From Arthrobacter psychrochitiniphilus (lineage in GTDB: Bacteria > Actinomycetota > Actinomycetes > Actinomycetales > Micrococcaceae), in contig NZ_QHLZ01000004.1 in NCBI RefSeq assembly GCF_003185915.1, positions 248,001-312,000 of the forward strand: 64,000 nt of DNA, given 5' to 3'. Both the position numbers and the translations under genes were made by a program. A model generated the notes under the pieces. It searched no databases, was not told the origin of the DNA, and was given only the letters and a program-made list of their open reading frames with translations. Below are positions 16,732 to 25,754 of this stretch, in pieces (within the stretch, counting starts at the first letter, position 1; every line of letters starts with the position of its first letter).

Positions 16732-17574
16732 TCAGTTGGCCCTTGCCAGCTGCCGCACCGGCATCCAACGGTTCGCCAGCCGGCGGTAGGCTGCAGCAGC
16801 ACCGCCAATATCGCCGTCGGCCAGGCATTGCAGTCCCATGTTCACATCGGCGGGGGAATCATCCGGGTGTACCCGCTGGGCCACCGGACCGTAGTCCAAC
16901 TCCACGGCTCCACCCTCATGGAAGCCGCTGAGCCACTGTCGCAGATCTGCAAGTTCCTCAAAAAGGTCAAGCTCAGGGGCCATGGTTGCCAGCATGCGCA
17001 GTGTTCTTTCCACTCTGCCCAAGGCAATGGAAAGGGGAACCTGAATCCGCACTGTCAGTACCAGGCCGTTGGACTCCACCACTTCCATGCGGTCATTGGC
17101 ATAGACCAGGGTGAACCAGCTAAGCGGGATTCCCCAGGTCGAATTACGGGTCTGCACAGGAAGCTCAAGATGCTCGGTTGCGGAGGCGTGTTCTAGTTGC
17201 CGAGTCCACTCCTCCTGCCGAAGGATCATGGCCGCCAGTGGTTCCATGCTTCCCGAGAAGAGCTCGGCGGCACTGGCTAGTGACCGGGCAACGAGCTGGT
17301 TGGGGGCGTACAGCAGCGGCATTCCGTCAGCCATACTGAGCACGCGCACCCGCTCTCCCTCCGGCGTCGGCAGCGGATTGGGGCTGCCCCGGCTCACACG
17401 CCCCAACGAATCCGCCAACTCCCCGGCATCAACACTGGTCCCATTTTGCCCCGGGACGTGTAATCCCTGCACAAAGGCGAATTCTGTGGCCGTATATGCC
17501 TCGCGGGGCAAGTAAACGCGCAGTGTGGAGATGAAGGGGAGTTGCACCCCGCCCAGATACAGCCCGCTACTCAA
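16732..17574 (-). CDS. conserved hypothetical protein linked to exonuclease III
   Basis: This 280-residue protein has no signal peptide, membrane helix or motif I can name. Visible features are an N-terminal stretch of beta character (LPFISTLRVYLPREAYTA), an acidic helical middle (ELDLFEELADLRQWL) and a helical C-terminal end (LADGDIGGAAAAYRRLANRW). It starts three bases after the exonuclease III stop, so the two are almost certainly one transcript. The tight coupling suggests a possible link to DNA repair, but this is only context. Confidence 0.75.
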   Translation of the reverse strand: MSSGLYLGGVQLPFISTLRVYLPREAYTATEFAFVQGLHVPGQNGTSVDAGELADSLGRVSRGSPNPLPTPEGERVRVLSMADGMPLLYAPNQLVARSLASAAELFSGSMEPLAAMILRQEEWTRQLEHASATEHLELPVQTRNSTWGIPLSWFTLVYANDRMEVVESNGLVLTVRIQVPLSIALGRVERTLRMLATMAPELDLFEELADLRQWLSGFHEGGAVELDYGPVAQRVHPDDSPADVNMGLQCLADGDIGGAAAAYRRLANRWMPVRQLARAN

Positions 17575-17577
17575 CGC

Positions 17578-18381
17578 TCAGCCCAATTCCACAATGACGG
17601 GGGCATGGTCCGAGGCACCCTTACCCTTGCGTTCTTCCCTATCAATCTCGGCGCCAGTTACGCGCGCCGCCAGGGCTGGGGAGGCCAGGACAAAGTCAAT
17701 CCGCATGCCTTCCTTCTTGGGGAAGCGCAACTGGGTGTAGTCCCAGTACGTGTAGACGCCGGGGCCCGGGTGCAGGGGGCGGACCACATCGGTAAACCCG
17801 CCCGCTTCAAACGCCGAGAAAGCTGCCCGCTCAGGTTCGCTGACGTGAGTGAGGCCTTGGGTTCGGAAAAGCTCGATGTCCCAAACGTCCTCGTCTTGCG
17901 GGGCAATGTTGAAGTCTCCCATGAGGGCGATCTGGGCGTTGGGGTCTTCGGCGAGCCAGCCCGTGGCCTGGTTCTTGAGCGTTTCGAGCCACTGCAGCTT
18001 GTACGGCATGTGCTCGTCATCCAGGGCACGGCCATTGGGAACGTAGAGGCTCCAGATACGTACGCCATTGCAGGTGGCGGCAATGGCGCGTGCTTCCTGG
18101 ACGGGATCCTTGCCGCCCTTGCCAAATTCTGGCTGGCCGGAGAAGGTCCGTTCCACATCCGTGAGCCCAACGCGGGAGGCGATGGCCACTCCGTTCCACT
18201 GGCTGAAGCCAAAGTGAGCCACTTCGTAGCCGTTGTTTTCAAAGAGCTCCCACGGGAAGTTCTCGTCTTTGCATTTGGTTTCTTGAATAGCCAGCACATC
18301 GGCGTCGGTACGGCGCAGCCAGTCCTCGACACGGTCGGCACGGGCACGCAGGGAGTTCACATTCCAGGTAGCAATCTTCAC
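17578..18381 (-). CDS. xthA: exodeoxyribonuclease III / AP endonuclease
   Basis: The 267-residue enzyme belongs to the exonuclease III family, which cuts DNA at abasic sites and removes 3' blocks in base-excision repair. Conserved motifs appear in order: MKIATWNVNSLRAR (Asn for metal), AIQETKCKD (catalytic Glu), RIWSLYVPNGR, ALMGDFNIAPQDEDV (Asp and Asn), MRIDFVLAS and SDHAPVIVELG with the catalytic His. The length matches E. coli Xth (268). It is followed at once by the unknown 280-residue gene. Confidence 0.96.
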   Translation of the reverse strand: MKIATWNVNSLRARADRVEDWLRRTDADVLAIQETKCKDENFPWELFENNGYEVAHFGFSQWNGVAIASRVGLTDVERTFSGQPEFGKGGKDPVQEARAIAATCNGVRIWSLYVPNGRALDDEHMPYKLQWLETLKNQATGWLAEDPNAQIALMGDFNIAPQDEDVWDIELFRTQGLTHVSEPERAAFSAFEAGGFTDVVRPLHPGPGVYTYWDYTQLRFPKKEGMRIDFVLASPALAARVTGAEIDREERKGKGASDHAPVIVELG

Positions 18382-18907
18382 TCCTCCAAGCTATCAAGTT
18401 AAGTAGGGCCGGGGCGCTGGACATTCCCGCCCCGCGGGCGAGAATTGTGAGCAGAGACACTGCCGTGGGTGCGATTATGTTGCCTAGAGTTACAAAGCTG
18501 TAACGCTTGCCTCGCCCCGCGGATGCGGCGTGGGGAGCGCTGGAAAGTACCGGGATGGTGGTCTAACGCGCGGAAATTATGCCCGTAGCGAAAGTGTCTT
18601 TGTTAGCGTGGAGGCGAACCAGTAGACCGACAAGCCTGCGGGCAACTGCCACAATCCGCCCACGGTGATGACGAATCATCACCCCGGAGCGTGGCAGCCA
18701 GACACAGGCCGTCGAACTGGCGGTAGGGATAGCCTCCCGACTCTTGACCCTTGTGGCAAGACCGTCTTTCCTTGGAGCCCCGGCCGGGGCGTCCGGGGGA
18801 GCGAAGAGTTTGACGCGTAACAACGCCTGCAGCACGAGATCACCAATCGCGCTTGTTTAGATCACCCGCTCAAGCGGGCCCTAAACCTGCGTGTAGATGG
18901 ATACTAC
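18382..18907 (+). promoter_or_regulatory. 526-base gene-free region with hairpins before the betaine transporter
   Basis: I see no convincing gene here. It holds the divergent promoters of exonuclease III and the betaine transporter. An inverted repeat GTTACA-AAGC-TGTAAC lies at 18489-18504. A nested structure follows, with outer CTGCCAC/GTGGCAG (18646-18652 with 18691-18697) around a perfect GGTGATGA-CGAA-TCATCACC hairpin (18664-18683). A third hairpin at 18855-18886 (GTTTAG, CCCGCT / AGCGGG, CTAAAC) lies just before the transporter start. These could belong to a long structured mRNA leader controlling the transporter. Confidence 0.45.
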
Positions 18908-20254
18908 GTGTACCAATCCACAGAAAAACTGACACCAGAGCAGGACTTGATGCCCGCAGCTGGGCACGAACCGGCCCAGCATGATGTTGCCCTGAAAGTA
19001 AGCAATGTTTATAAAGTTTTCGGAAAACGCCCCGCCGAAGTAATCAAGCGTCTTCGAGGGGGAAAGAAGCGTGCGGAGCTGACTGCGCTGGGAACAGCCG
19101 CCGTCATCGACGCTTCCTTTGAGGTAAAAAAGGGTGAGATCTTTGTGGTCATGGGCCTCTCCGGCTCCGGAAAGTCCACACTCATCCGTACCCTCAACGG
19201 GCTGTGGGCACCCACGGAGGGGTCCGTGGTGGTGGGCGGCACTGATATTTCAAAGATCAGTGAGAAGGAATTGCGCCGAGTTCGCCAGCAGAAGATCTCC
19301 ATGGTGTTCCAGCACTTCGCTTTGATGCCGCACCGAACTGTTATGGAAAACGCCGCTTATGCTCTTGAAGTCCAGGGTGTGGCGAAGATTGAACGCCGGG
19401 CCCGTGCCGAAAAAATCCTCGCTTTAGTAGGTCTTGAAGGCTGGGGTGAAAAGTACCCCAGCGAACTCTCCGGTGGCATGCAGCAACGTGTTGGTCTGGC
19501 ACGTGCCCTCTGCGCCGAGACTGACATTCTGCTCATGGATGAGGCGTTCTCCGCGCTTGACCCGCTGATCCGCCGCGAAATGCAAGAACAGCTGGTGCTG
19601 CTCCAATCCGAGTTGGAAAAGACCATCATCTTTATCACCCACGATCTCAACGAAGCCATGTTCTTAGGTGACCGGATCGCCGTCATGCGTGACGGGGAGA
19701 TTGTCCAAATCGGCACCCCGGATGAGATCCTCACGAGCCCGGCCAATGATTACGTGGCCCAGTTTGTGCAGGATGTTGACAGGACCCGTGTGCTCACCGC
19801 CGGGGGTGTCATGGAGCCGCCACTGGCAGTGGTCAACTTATCCGGTGGGCCCCGCAATGCCTTGCGAACCATGCGTGATTTGCAGGTCTCGGCCGCCTTC
19901 GTGGTGGACCGCCGCCGTAATTATCTAGGCACCGTCCGGGACCGTGACGTGATGAAGCAGGTGGAGGCGCACAGTTCCGATCTGGGCGCCGTTGTCCGCA
20001 ACAGCATTGAAGCGGTCAGCCCGGACACGGCGCTCAATGACCTCTTTGGTCGCGCCGTGGAGAGCCCCATCCCGCTTCCTGTGGTGGACGACGCCGGACG
20101 GTTGGTGGGTGCCTTGCCGCGAGTGACGCTGTTGGCTGCCTTGGGCAATGTGCCCTCCACTACGAGTGAATTCCCCATAGTGGATGTAGCTGTTGCTCCG
20201 CTGCCGGAACAAGTTGTCACCGACGCGCTGGCCAAGACTGAAGGAGACGCATAG
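18908..20254 (+). CDS. proV: glycine betaine/proline ABC transporter ATP-binding protein
   Basis: The 448-residue ATPase has Walker [11 protein letters not shown] (about residue 80), Q-loop, signature [15 protein letters not shown], Walker [13 protein letters not shown] and switch His in [11 protein letters not shown]-terminal pair of CBS domains follows (about 305-430, [20 protein letters not shown] and [20 protein letters not shown]). This is the ProV/OpuAA arrangement, in which the CBS module senses ionic strength. The N-terminal region contains the family hallmark [16 protein letters not shown]. Start is uncertain: GTG 18908 gives the longest form, while ATG 18950 with a nearby AGG would remove 14 residues. 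Its stop and the permease GTG share one base. Confidence 0.93.
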   Translation: MYQSTEKLTPEQDLMPAAGHEPAQHDVALKVSNVYKVFGKRPAEVIKRLRGGKKRAELTALGTAAVIDASFEVKKGEIFVVMGLSGSGKSTLIRTLNGLWAPTEGSVVVGGTDISKISEKELRRVRQQKISMVFQHFALMPHRTVMENAAYALEVQGVAKIERRARAEKILALVGLEGWGEKYPSELSGGMQQRVGLARALCAETDILLMDEAFSALDPLIRREMQEQLVLLQSELEKTIIFITHDLNEAMFLGDRIAVMRDGEIVQIGTPDEILTSPANDYVAQFVQDVDRTRVLTAGGVMEPPLAVVNLSGGPRNALRTMRDLQVSAAFVVDRRRNYLGTVRDRDVMKQVEAHSSDLGAVVRNSIEAVSPDTALNDLFGRAVESPIPLPVVDDAGRLVGALPRVTLLAALGNVPSTTSEFPIVDVAVAPLPEQVVTDALAKTEGDA

Positions 20255-21108
20255 TGGAACCGAAATTTAGGATCCCGCTGGGCGACTGGGTGGAAGTGGG
20301 CCTTGACTGGCTGACAGGCACCTTCGACGTTGTCTTTGACGCGATTCGCAGTATTTTTGTTGGCGCCTACGACGGCCTTGATTGGCTGCTGACGGCACCT
20401 CCCTTCTGGGCGATCATCATAATCTTTGCCGCGATTGCTTGGTGGGCGAGTGGCTGGAAGTTGGGTGTGGGCACAGCCATCAGCTTCGCCCTCATCGTTG
20501 GTGTGAACCAATGGGAGAACGCCATGGATACGTTGGCGTTGGTAACCATTGCCACCGTTGTTGCCGTGGTGATCAGTGTCCCGCTGGGCATTTGGGCGGC
20601 AAGCTCGGACAGGGCCTCCTCCATCATCCGTCCCGTACTGGACTTCATGCAGACCATGCCCGCCATGGTGTACCTGATCCCTGCCTTGGTCATGTTCCGG
20701 GTGGGCGTGGTGCCGGGCATCATCGCCACCATCATTTTCGCCATGGCTCCGGGTGTCCGTTTCACGGAGCTGGGCATCCGTGGCGTGGACAAGGAAGTAG
20801 TGGAGGCTGGGTACGCCTTCGGATCCAGCCCGTCACGGATCTTGCGCCAAATCCAGCTGCCCCTGGCCCGGCCCACCATTATGGCCGGCATCAATCAGGT
20901 CATCATGCTCTCGTTGTCCATGGTGGTCATTGCCGGCATGGTCGGCGCCGGTGGTCTGGGTGGGGACATCGTCGCCGCCTTGAATCGCATTGACGCAGGG
21001 TTGGGCTTCGAGGCGGGCATTGCCGTGGTCATTCTGGCAATCTTCCTGGACCGGGTGACGGCCAGCTTCGGTAAAAGCTCTTCGAGCGGACGTAGCAAGG
21101 AAGCGTAA
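20254..21108 (+). CDS. proW: glycine betaine/proline ABC transporter permease
   Basis: The 284-residue membrane protein has an amphipathic N-terminal segment (VEVGLDWLTGTFDVVFDAIR) and about six membrane helices. The coupling loop ELGIRGVDKEVVEAGYAFGS (about residues 171-190) is characteristic of ProW/OpuAB. The GTG start is preceded by AAGGAG and overlaps the ATPase stop by one base. It forms the channel for betaine-type osmolytes. Confidence 0.93.
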   Translation: MEPKFRIPLGDWVEVGLDWLTGTFDVVFDAIRSIFVGAYDGLDWLLTAPPFWAIIIIFAAIAWWASGWKLGVGTAISFALIVGVNQWENAMDTLALVTIATVVAVVISVPLGIWAASSDRASSIIRPVLDFMQTMPAMVYLIPALVMFRVGVVPGIIATIIFAMAPGVRFTELGIRGVDKEVVEAGYAFGSSPSRILRQIQLPLARPTIMAGINQVIMLSLSMVVIAGMVGAGGLGGDIVAALNRIDAGLGFEAGIAVVILAIFLDRVTASFGKSSSSGRSKEA

Positions 21109-21181
21109 AGCTTCCACACAACAAGTTTTGAACCAATCGGGTAGCCACTCTTGGAAGGGCTGCCAATGAAAGGAAAGAATC

Positions 21182-22075
21182 ATGAAGAAGAAATTTCTAG
21201 GAACACTCGCCATTGCGGCAACACTGGCACTGGGTCTGTCCTCCTGTGGATCCGGCTCGGATGAAGTAGCCACGGTTGACAACGGTGACAAGCAGGATCT
21301 TAAGATTGTCGTGTTCAACGGCTGGGACGAAGGCGTAGCCGCATCCCAGCTGTGGAAGTCGATCCTCACCGAGAAGGGTTACAACGTCACGTTAGAAAAT
21401 GCTGATGCGGCACCCGTTTACTCGGGTCTTTCCGCTGGTGACTATGACGTTGTGCTGGATACTTGGCTGCCCGTCACGCACAAGACTTACATCGAAGAGT
21501 ACGGCGAGAAGATGGAAGACTTGGGTGCCTGGTACGACGATGCCAAGCTCACGATCGCCGTCAACGAGGACGCCCCCATTGACTCCCTCGAGGACTTGGC
21601 GGCCAATGCGGACAAGTTCGGCAACAAGATCATCGGCATTGAGCCCGGTGCGGGCCTGACGGAAGCAACCAGCAATGAGGTCATCCCCGGCTATGGGCTG
21701 GAGAAGATGGACTACATCACTTCATCCACCCCGGCCATGCTCTCCGAACTGAAGACCGCAACCACCAAGGGCGAGAACATTGTTCTCACCCTGTGGCGCC
21801 CGCACTGGGCCTACGACGCATTCCCTGTCAAGGACCTCAAGGATCCCAAGGGTACCCTCGGCGCGGCTGAAGGCATTCACAGCTTCTCACGCCTGGACTT
21901 CGACAAGGACTACCCCAAGCTCGATGGCTGGTTGAAGGACTTCAAGATGGACTCCGACACGCTGTCATCGCTGGAGAACGCCATGTTCAACGGTGTCGAC
22001 ACCGATGATTACACTGCGATCGTGGAGAAGTGGATCGGTGAAAACCAGGACTACGTTGACTCCCTGACCAAGTAG
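21182..22075 (+). CDS. proX: glycine betaine-type substrate-binding lipoprotein
   Basis: The 297-residue precursor has a lipoprotein signal ending in LGLSSC (Cys22). It then has an OpuAC/ProX fold with the aromatic residues expected for quaternary-amine binding (VVFNGWDEGVAASQLWKSIL, DVVLDTWLPVTHKTY, LTLWRPHWAYDAF). GAAAGGAAAG precedes the ATG. It completes the importer with the two genes upstream; betaine, proline betaine or carnitine are the likely ligands. A repeat-rich convergent region follows. Confidence 0.92.
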   Translation: MKKKFLGTLAIAATLALGLSSCGSGSDEVATVDNGDKQDLKIVVFNGWDEGVAASQLWKSILTEKGYNVTLENADAAPVYSGLSAGDYDVVLDTWLPVTHKTYIEEYGEKMEDLGAWYDDAKLTIAVNEDAPIDSLEDLAANADKFGNKIIGIEPGAGLTEATSNEVIPGYGLEKMDYITSSTPAMLSELKTATTKGENIVLTLWRPHWAYDAFPVKDLKDPKGTLGAAEGIHSFSRLDFDKDYPKLDGWLKDFKMDSDTLSSLENAMFNGVDTDDYTAIVEKWIGENQDYVDSLTK

Positions 22076-22083
22076 TCTCCCGC

Positions 22084-22206
22084 CCATTGGGATAGCCTCC
22101 CCGTCCCATCTGGACGCTATCCCACCAATGGTGTGATTTTTGGGAACGCTATCTCACTCAGTGCGATAGCGTTCCCGATTTTCCCGCCAAAGGTGGGATA
22201 GCGTCT
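22084..22206. repeat. cluster of inverted repeats with a GGGATAGCGT core
   Basis: Five copies, in both orientations, of a GGGATAGCGT-like motif lie between the convergent proX and acyl-CoA synthetase genes. The first pair forms CCATTGGGATAGC with a bulged complement ending CCAATGG. The middle pair forms a 12-bp perfect stem, GGGAACGCTATC (22142-22153) with GATAGCGTTCCC (22165-22176), whose loop contains CACT/AGTG. A single GGGATAGCGTC follows at about 22195-22205. It may act as a double terminator, and looks like a dispersed palindromic element of the REP/BIME kind. Confidence 0.75.
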
Positions 22207-22247
22207 CTTGCGGGTACGGGGGGGTTGTGCGGTGTGGGGTGGGGAAA

Positions 22248-23996
22248 TTAGCTGAAGTCTGACTCCAAATATTCCCTTGCCAGCCCGTCCAGTGTTGGCT
22301 GCGTGCCGGCGCCGTGGCGGGATTCCTCGTTCGCCCGCAGTTCCACCCGCCGGATCTTGCCGGAGATGGTCTTGGGCAGCTCCGAAAATTCCAGCCGACG
22401 GATGCGCTTGTACGCTGGCAGGTGCTCGCGGCAGTACGCGAAAATCTCCCGCGCCGTATCCTCACCCGGCTGATAAGCCGCTGTCAGTACAACATAGGCC
22501 TTGGGCACGTTCAGGCGTAGCGCGTCAGGGGAGGGCACCACGGCGGCCTCCGCCACGGCCGGATGTTCCAGCAGAACGCTCTCCAGCTCGAAGGGTGAGA
22601 GGCGGTAGTCGGAAGATTTGAACACGTCATCGCTTCGCCCCACATAGGTCAAGATGCCGTTCTCATCCCGACTGGCCACGTCCCCGGTGTGGTAATAACC
22701 GCCACGGAAGGCTTCGGCCGTTTTCTCCGGGTCGCCGTAGTAACCCTTGGTGAGCCCCACAGGGGCCGGGTTCAAGCGCAAGCACAGTTCGCCGTCGTCC
22801 GTTTCTTCTCCTGTGAAAAGGTCCAGCAGGACTACGTCATAACCGGGCAACGGGCGGCCCATGGAACCAATTTTCACCGGCTGTCCGGGCGTGTTGGCAA
22901 CCTGCACCGTGGTCTCGGTCTGGCCAAAGCCGTCACGGATCAGTTGACCCCAAGCCCGCTCAACCTGACCGATCACCTCGGCATTTAGCGGCTCGCCGGC
23001 TGAGACCACCTTGGTGGGCGGGTTTTTCAGAAGCGTGAGATCGGCCTGGATCAGCATCCGCCAGACGGTGGGCGGAGCACAAAAACTGGTGACGTGTTCC
23101 TTGTCCATTTGCGCCATGAGGGCGGCGGCATCAAAGCGTGAATAGTTGTAAATGAACACGCAGGCTTCGGCGATCCACGGGGTGAACACATTGGACCAGG
23201 CGTGCTTGGCCCAGCCCGGCGAGGCCACATTCAGGTGGACATCGCCTGGCTCCAGCCCGATCCAAAACATGGTGGACAGGTGTCCCACGGGGTAGGAGGT
23301 ATGCGTATGCTCCACCAATTTTGCCTTGGACGTGGTGCCCGAGGTGAAGTACAGCAGCATGGTGTCATTGGCCAGCGTGGGCGCGTCCGGAGTGAAGGTT
23401 TCCTCTTCGGTGATGGAGGCCGCGTAATTGAGAACCGGGCGCCCTGCGCCAGCCATTGCGTGAGCACCAGTGTTGGCTGCGCCGCCTTCTAACCCAATCC
23501 CCACCAAGGTGTAATCACCTGGAACCTCGGCGAACTTCGCGGCGTCCTCCTCCCGCGCACCCACCCAGCGGGCCGCACCGCGCGCCACCCGGTCACGCAG
23601 ATCCGCGGGGCCCATCATGGTGGTGGTCGGGATCATGACCACACCCAATTTGATGCAGGCCAGCATCAGCTCCCAAAGTTCAACCTGGTTTCCCAGCATG
23701 ATGATCATGTGGTCCCCGCGTTTGATGCCCCGCCCACGGAGCCAGTTGGCCACCTGGTTGGAGCGGAGCGAGAGGTCCTTGAAGCTACGCCGCGTAGATG
23801 TGCCGTCCTGCTCAACAATGACCAGTGCCGGATTTTTTCCGGTGAGCGGGTCTGCGGCAATCTTGTCGATCCAGTCCAAGGCAAAGTTGAACTCGCTAAA
23901 CTGGGGCCATTGAAATTCTCGTTGTGCCCGGGCATTATCCAGACGCATGTCCAGAAGCTTATTGCGGGCCGCTCGGAATTCCTCTGTGACGTTCAT
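22248..23996 (-). CDS. acyl-CoA synthetase (AMP-binding, medium-chain type)
   Basis: I use the ATG at 23996 (MNVTEEFRAARNKLLD), with AAAGGTGG 5 bases upstream; the longer frame would run into nadE. The 582-residue enzyme has the adenylate-forming core: P-loop LLYFTSGTTSKAKLVEHTH, FGQTETTVQ, YHTGDVASRDENG, GRSDDVFKSSDYRLSP and the C-terminal Lys in LPKTISGKIRR. It resembles medium-chain acyl-CoA or benzoate-CoA-type ligases that activate a carboxylate with ATP and CoA. No pathway genes adjoin, so the substrate stays open. P-loop has TSKAK where many family members have TGxPK, a modest variation. Confidence 0.88.
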   Translation of the reverse strand: MNVTEEFRAARNKLLDMRLDNARAQREFQWPQFSEFNFALDWIDKIAADPLTGKNPALVIVEQDGTSTRRSFKDLSLRSNQVANWLRGRGIKRGDHMIIMLGNQVELWELMLACIKLGVVMIPTTTMMGPADLRDRVARGAARWVGAREEDAAKFAEVPGDYTLVGIGLEGGAANTGAHAMAGAGRPVLNYAASITEEETFTPDAPTLANDTMLLYFTSGTTSKAKLVEHTHTSYPVGHLSTMFWIGLEPGDVHLNVASPGWAKHAWSNVFTPWIAEACVFIYNYSRFDAAALMAQMDKEHVTSFCAPPTVWRMLIQADLTLLKNPPTKVVSAGEPLNAEVIGQVERAWGQLIRDGFGQTETTVQVANTPGQPVKIGSMGRPLPGYDVVLLDLFTGEETDDGELCLRLNPAPVGLTKGYYGDPEKTAEAFRGGYYHTGDVASRDENGILTYVGRSDDVFKSSDYRLSPFELESVLLEHPAVAEAAVVPSPDALRLNVPKAYVVLTAAYQPGEDTAREIFAYCREHLPAYKRIRRLEFSELPKTISGKIRRVELRANEESRHGAGTQPTLDGLAREYLESDFS

Positions 23997-24090
23997 GGTG
24001 TCCACCTTTCGGCGCAGTTGCCGCTCTTGGTTACCTTGAATATACGCCGAGGAATTTAGGTCCAAGCCCTGTACGGGTATTCGCCCGCGG

Positions 24091-24912
24091 CTAGCGCCAC
24101 CACGTATCGAGCAGTGACACCGGGGTAGTGCGCTTGTGCCGGCTCTGGAGGAAACGGCGCTCAATGCCCTCGGCGGCGGCTTCGCTGACTTCTTTGCCTT
24201 CCAGATAGTCATCAATATCGTCGTAAGTGATGCCCAGTTCATCTTCATCGGTGCGTCCGGGGACGCCGTCGAGAAGATCAGCGGTGGGAACCTTGGCCCA
24301 CAGCTGCTCCGGTGCGCCGAGTTCTTGCAAAAGGGCACGGTTTTGGCGTTTGTTCAGGGTGTAGAGGGGCAGAATATCTGCACCGCCGTCCCCAAATTTT
24401 GTGAAGAATCCGGTGACGGATTCGGCGGCGTGATCGGTGCCGATGACCAGAAGGTTTTCCTCCCCGGCCAGCGCGTATTGGGCGATCATACGGGAGCGGG
24501 CCTTGACGTTGCCCTTGTTGAAATCAGAAATTCCGCGGCCGGCGGTCTTAGCGAATTCCGCCTCAAAGCCGTCCACGGCAGGAGCAACATTGAACGTCCA
24601 CTCCGTCTGGGCGTTGATGAACTTCATGGCCGCCTGGGCGTCATCTTCATCGTGTTGAACGCCGTAGGGCAGGCGGACTGCAATGAAGTTGGCCTCCACG
24701 CCTTCTGCGGCCAGTTCTTCCACGGCCAGCTGTGCAAGCCGTCCGGCAAGCGTGGAGTCGAGGCCGCCGCTGATGCCCAAAACATAGCCGCGGGTTCCTG
24801 TTGCTTTGAGATAGTCCTTGAGGAATTGCACCCGCCGCGTGATTTCCGCAGCAGGGTCAATAGCCGGCTGGACGCCGAGTTCAGCAATGATCTGTCCCTG
24901 TAATTCGCGCAT
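24091..24912 (-). CDS. nadE: ammonia-dependent NAD+ synthetase
   Basis: The 273-residue product, counted from the ATG at 24912 ([14 protein letters not shown]), matches E. coli NadE (275) in length; a frame from 24960 would overlap the pyrE region. It has the N-type ATP pyrophosphatase loop [60 protein letters not shown] and the C-terminal SRHKRTTP. It converts nicotinate adenine dinucleotide to NAD with ammonia and ATP. It is divergent to pyrE, with starts only about 60 bases apart. Confidence 0.95.
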   Translation of the reverse strand: MRELQGQIIAELGVQPAIDPAAEITRRVQFLKDYLKATGTRGYVLGISGGLDSTLAGRLAQLAVEELAAEGVEANFIAVRLPYGVQHDEDDAQAAMKFINAQTEWTFNVAPAVDGFEAEFAKTAGRGISDFNKGNVKARSRMIAQYALAGEENLLVIGTDHAAESVTGFFTKFGDGGADILPLYTLNKRQNRALLQELGAPEQLWAKVPTADLLDGVPGRTDEDELGITYDDIDDYLEGKEVSEAAAEGIERRFLQSRHKRTTPVSLLDTWWR

Positions 24913-24974
24913 GAGACTAGCGTATCCTGCACGTGTTTCGACGGTGTCCCGTGCGCCCAATTAGAATGGATCCC

Positions 24975-25541
24975 ATGACCTCAACTCTTGCCGCTGACCG
25001 CGCCCGCCTGCTCGAACTCGTTAAGGAACTCGCCGTTGTCCACGGCAAGGTGATCCTCTCCTCCGGCAAGGAGGCCGATTACTACATTGATCTGCGCCGC
25101 ATTACCCTCCATCACGAGGCTTCCCGACTCGCCGGGCGTGTCATGCTGGCCATGTTGGACGACGCCGGCATTGACTTTGAGACCGCCGGCGGCTTGACCA
25201 TGGGCGCAGACCCCGTCGGCACGGCACTGATGCATGCAGCCGGAGATGCCGGCCGTGCCATCGATGCGTTTGTGGTCCGTAAGGCGCAGAAGTCCTACGG
25301 CATGGGCCGCCAGGTTGAAGGCCCCAGCGTTGACGGACGCAAGGTAGTGGTGCTGGAAGATACCTCCACCACCGGCGGATCCGCACTGGCCGCTGTTGAA
25401 GGCGTGCGCAAGGCCGGCGGCAACATCCAGGCCGTCGCCGTCATCGTGGACCGCGATACCGGAGCCAAAGAGCGTATCGAAGCAGAAGCCAACGTCCCGT
25501 ACCTGTTCATCTTCGGCAAGGATGAGCTCGGCCTCTCGTAG
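24975..25541 (+). CDS. pyrE: orotate phosphoribosyltransferase
   Basis: The 188-residue protein has the PRPP loop KVVVLEDTSTTGGSALAAVE (about residues 118-137), GGLTMGADPVGTALMHA and DAFVVRKAQKSYGMGRQVEG, all typical of PyrE, which makes orotidine 5'-phosphate from orotate and PRPP. ATG 24975 is chosen; an ATG 9 bases upstream is also possible and the message may be nearly leaderless, as no good ribosome binding site is visible. Other pyrimidine genes are not adjacent. A 57-bp tandem repeat follows the stop. Confidence 0.95.
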   Translation: MTSTLAADRARLLELVKELAVVHGKVILSSGKEADYYIDLRRITLHHEASRLAGRVMLAMLDDAGIDFETAGGLTMGADPVGTALMHAAGDAGRAIDAFVVRKAQKSYGMGRQVEGPSVDGRKVVVLEDTSTTGGSALAAVEGVRKAGGNIQAVAVIVDRDTGAKERIEAEANVPYLFIFGKDELGLS

Positions 25542-25544
25542 TCC

Positions 25545-25731
25545 CCACACCCTCCCACTGCTCGCGGGCTCGCAGCGGGTCCCTCGGGCGCGTGGGCCCA
25601 TCCACACCCTCCCACTGCTCGCGGGCTCGCAGCGGGTCCCTCGGGCGCGTGGGCCCATCCACGCCCTCCCACTGATCGCAGGCTCGCAGCGGGTCCCTCG
25701 GGCGCGTGGGCCCATCCACACCCTCCCACTG
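25545..25731. repeat. 57-bp tandem repeat, three full copies and a partial one
   Basis: Units starting CCACACCCTCCCACTG begin at 25545, 25602, 25659 and (16 bases only) 25716, exactly 57 bases apart. The first two copies are identical and the third has a few changes (CCACGCC, TGATCGCAGG). Each unit holds GGTCCCTCGGGCGCGTGGGC. Because 57 is a multiple of three, all frames through the array stay open on the minus strand with a 19-residue repeat, but no start signal or conservation supports a gene. It lies between pyrE and the thymidine kinase gene. Confidence 0.95.
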
Positions 25732-25754
25732 CCTAACGATTTGGAAGGCTTGTT

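Noticed and set aside
18563-18835. A 90-codon minus-strand frame in the region before proV
   Set aside because: No ribosome site or recognisable domain, and it contains the symmetric hairpins of the leader region.
25545-25731. CRISPR array
   Set aside because: The copies are directly adjacent with no unique spacers, and no cas genes are present.
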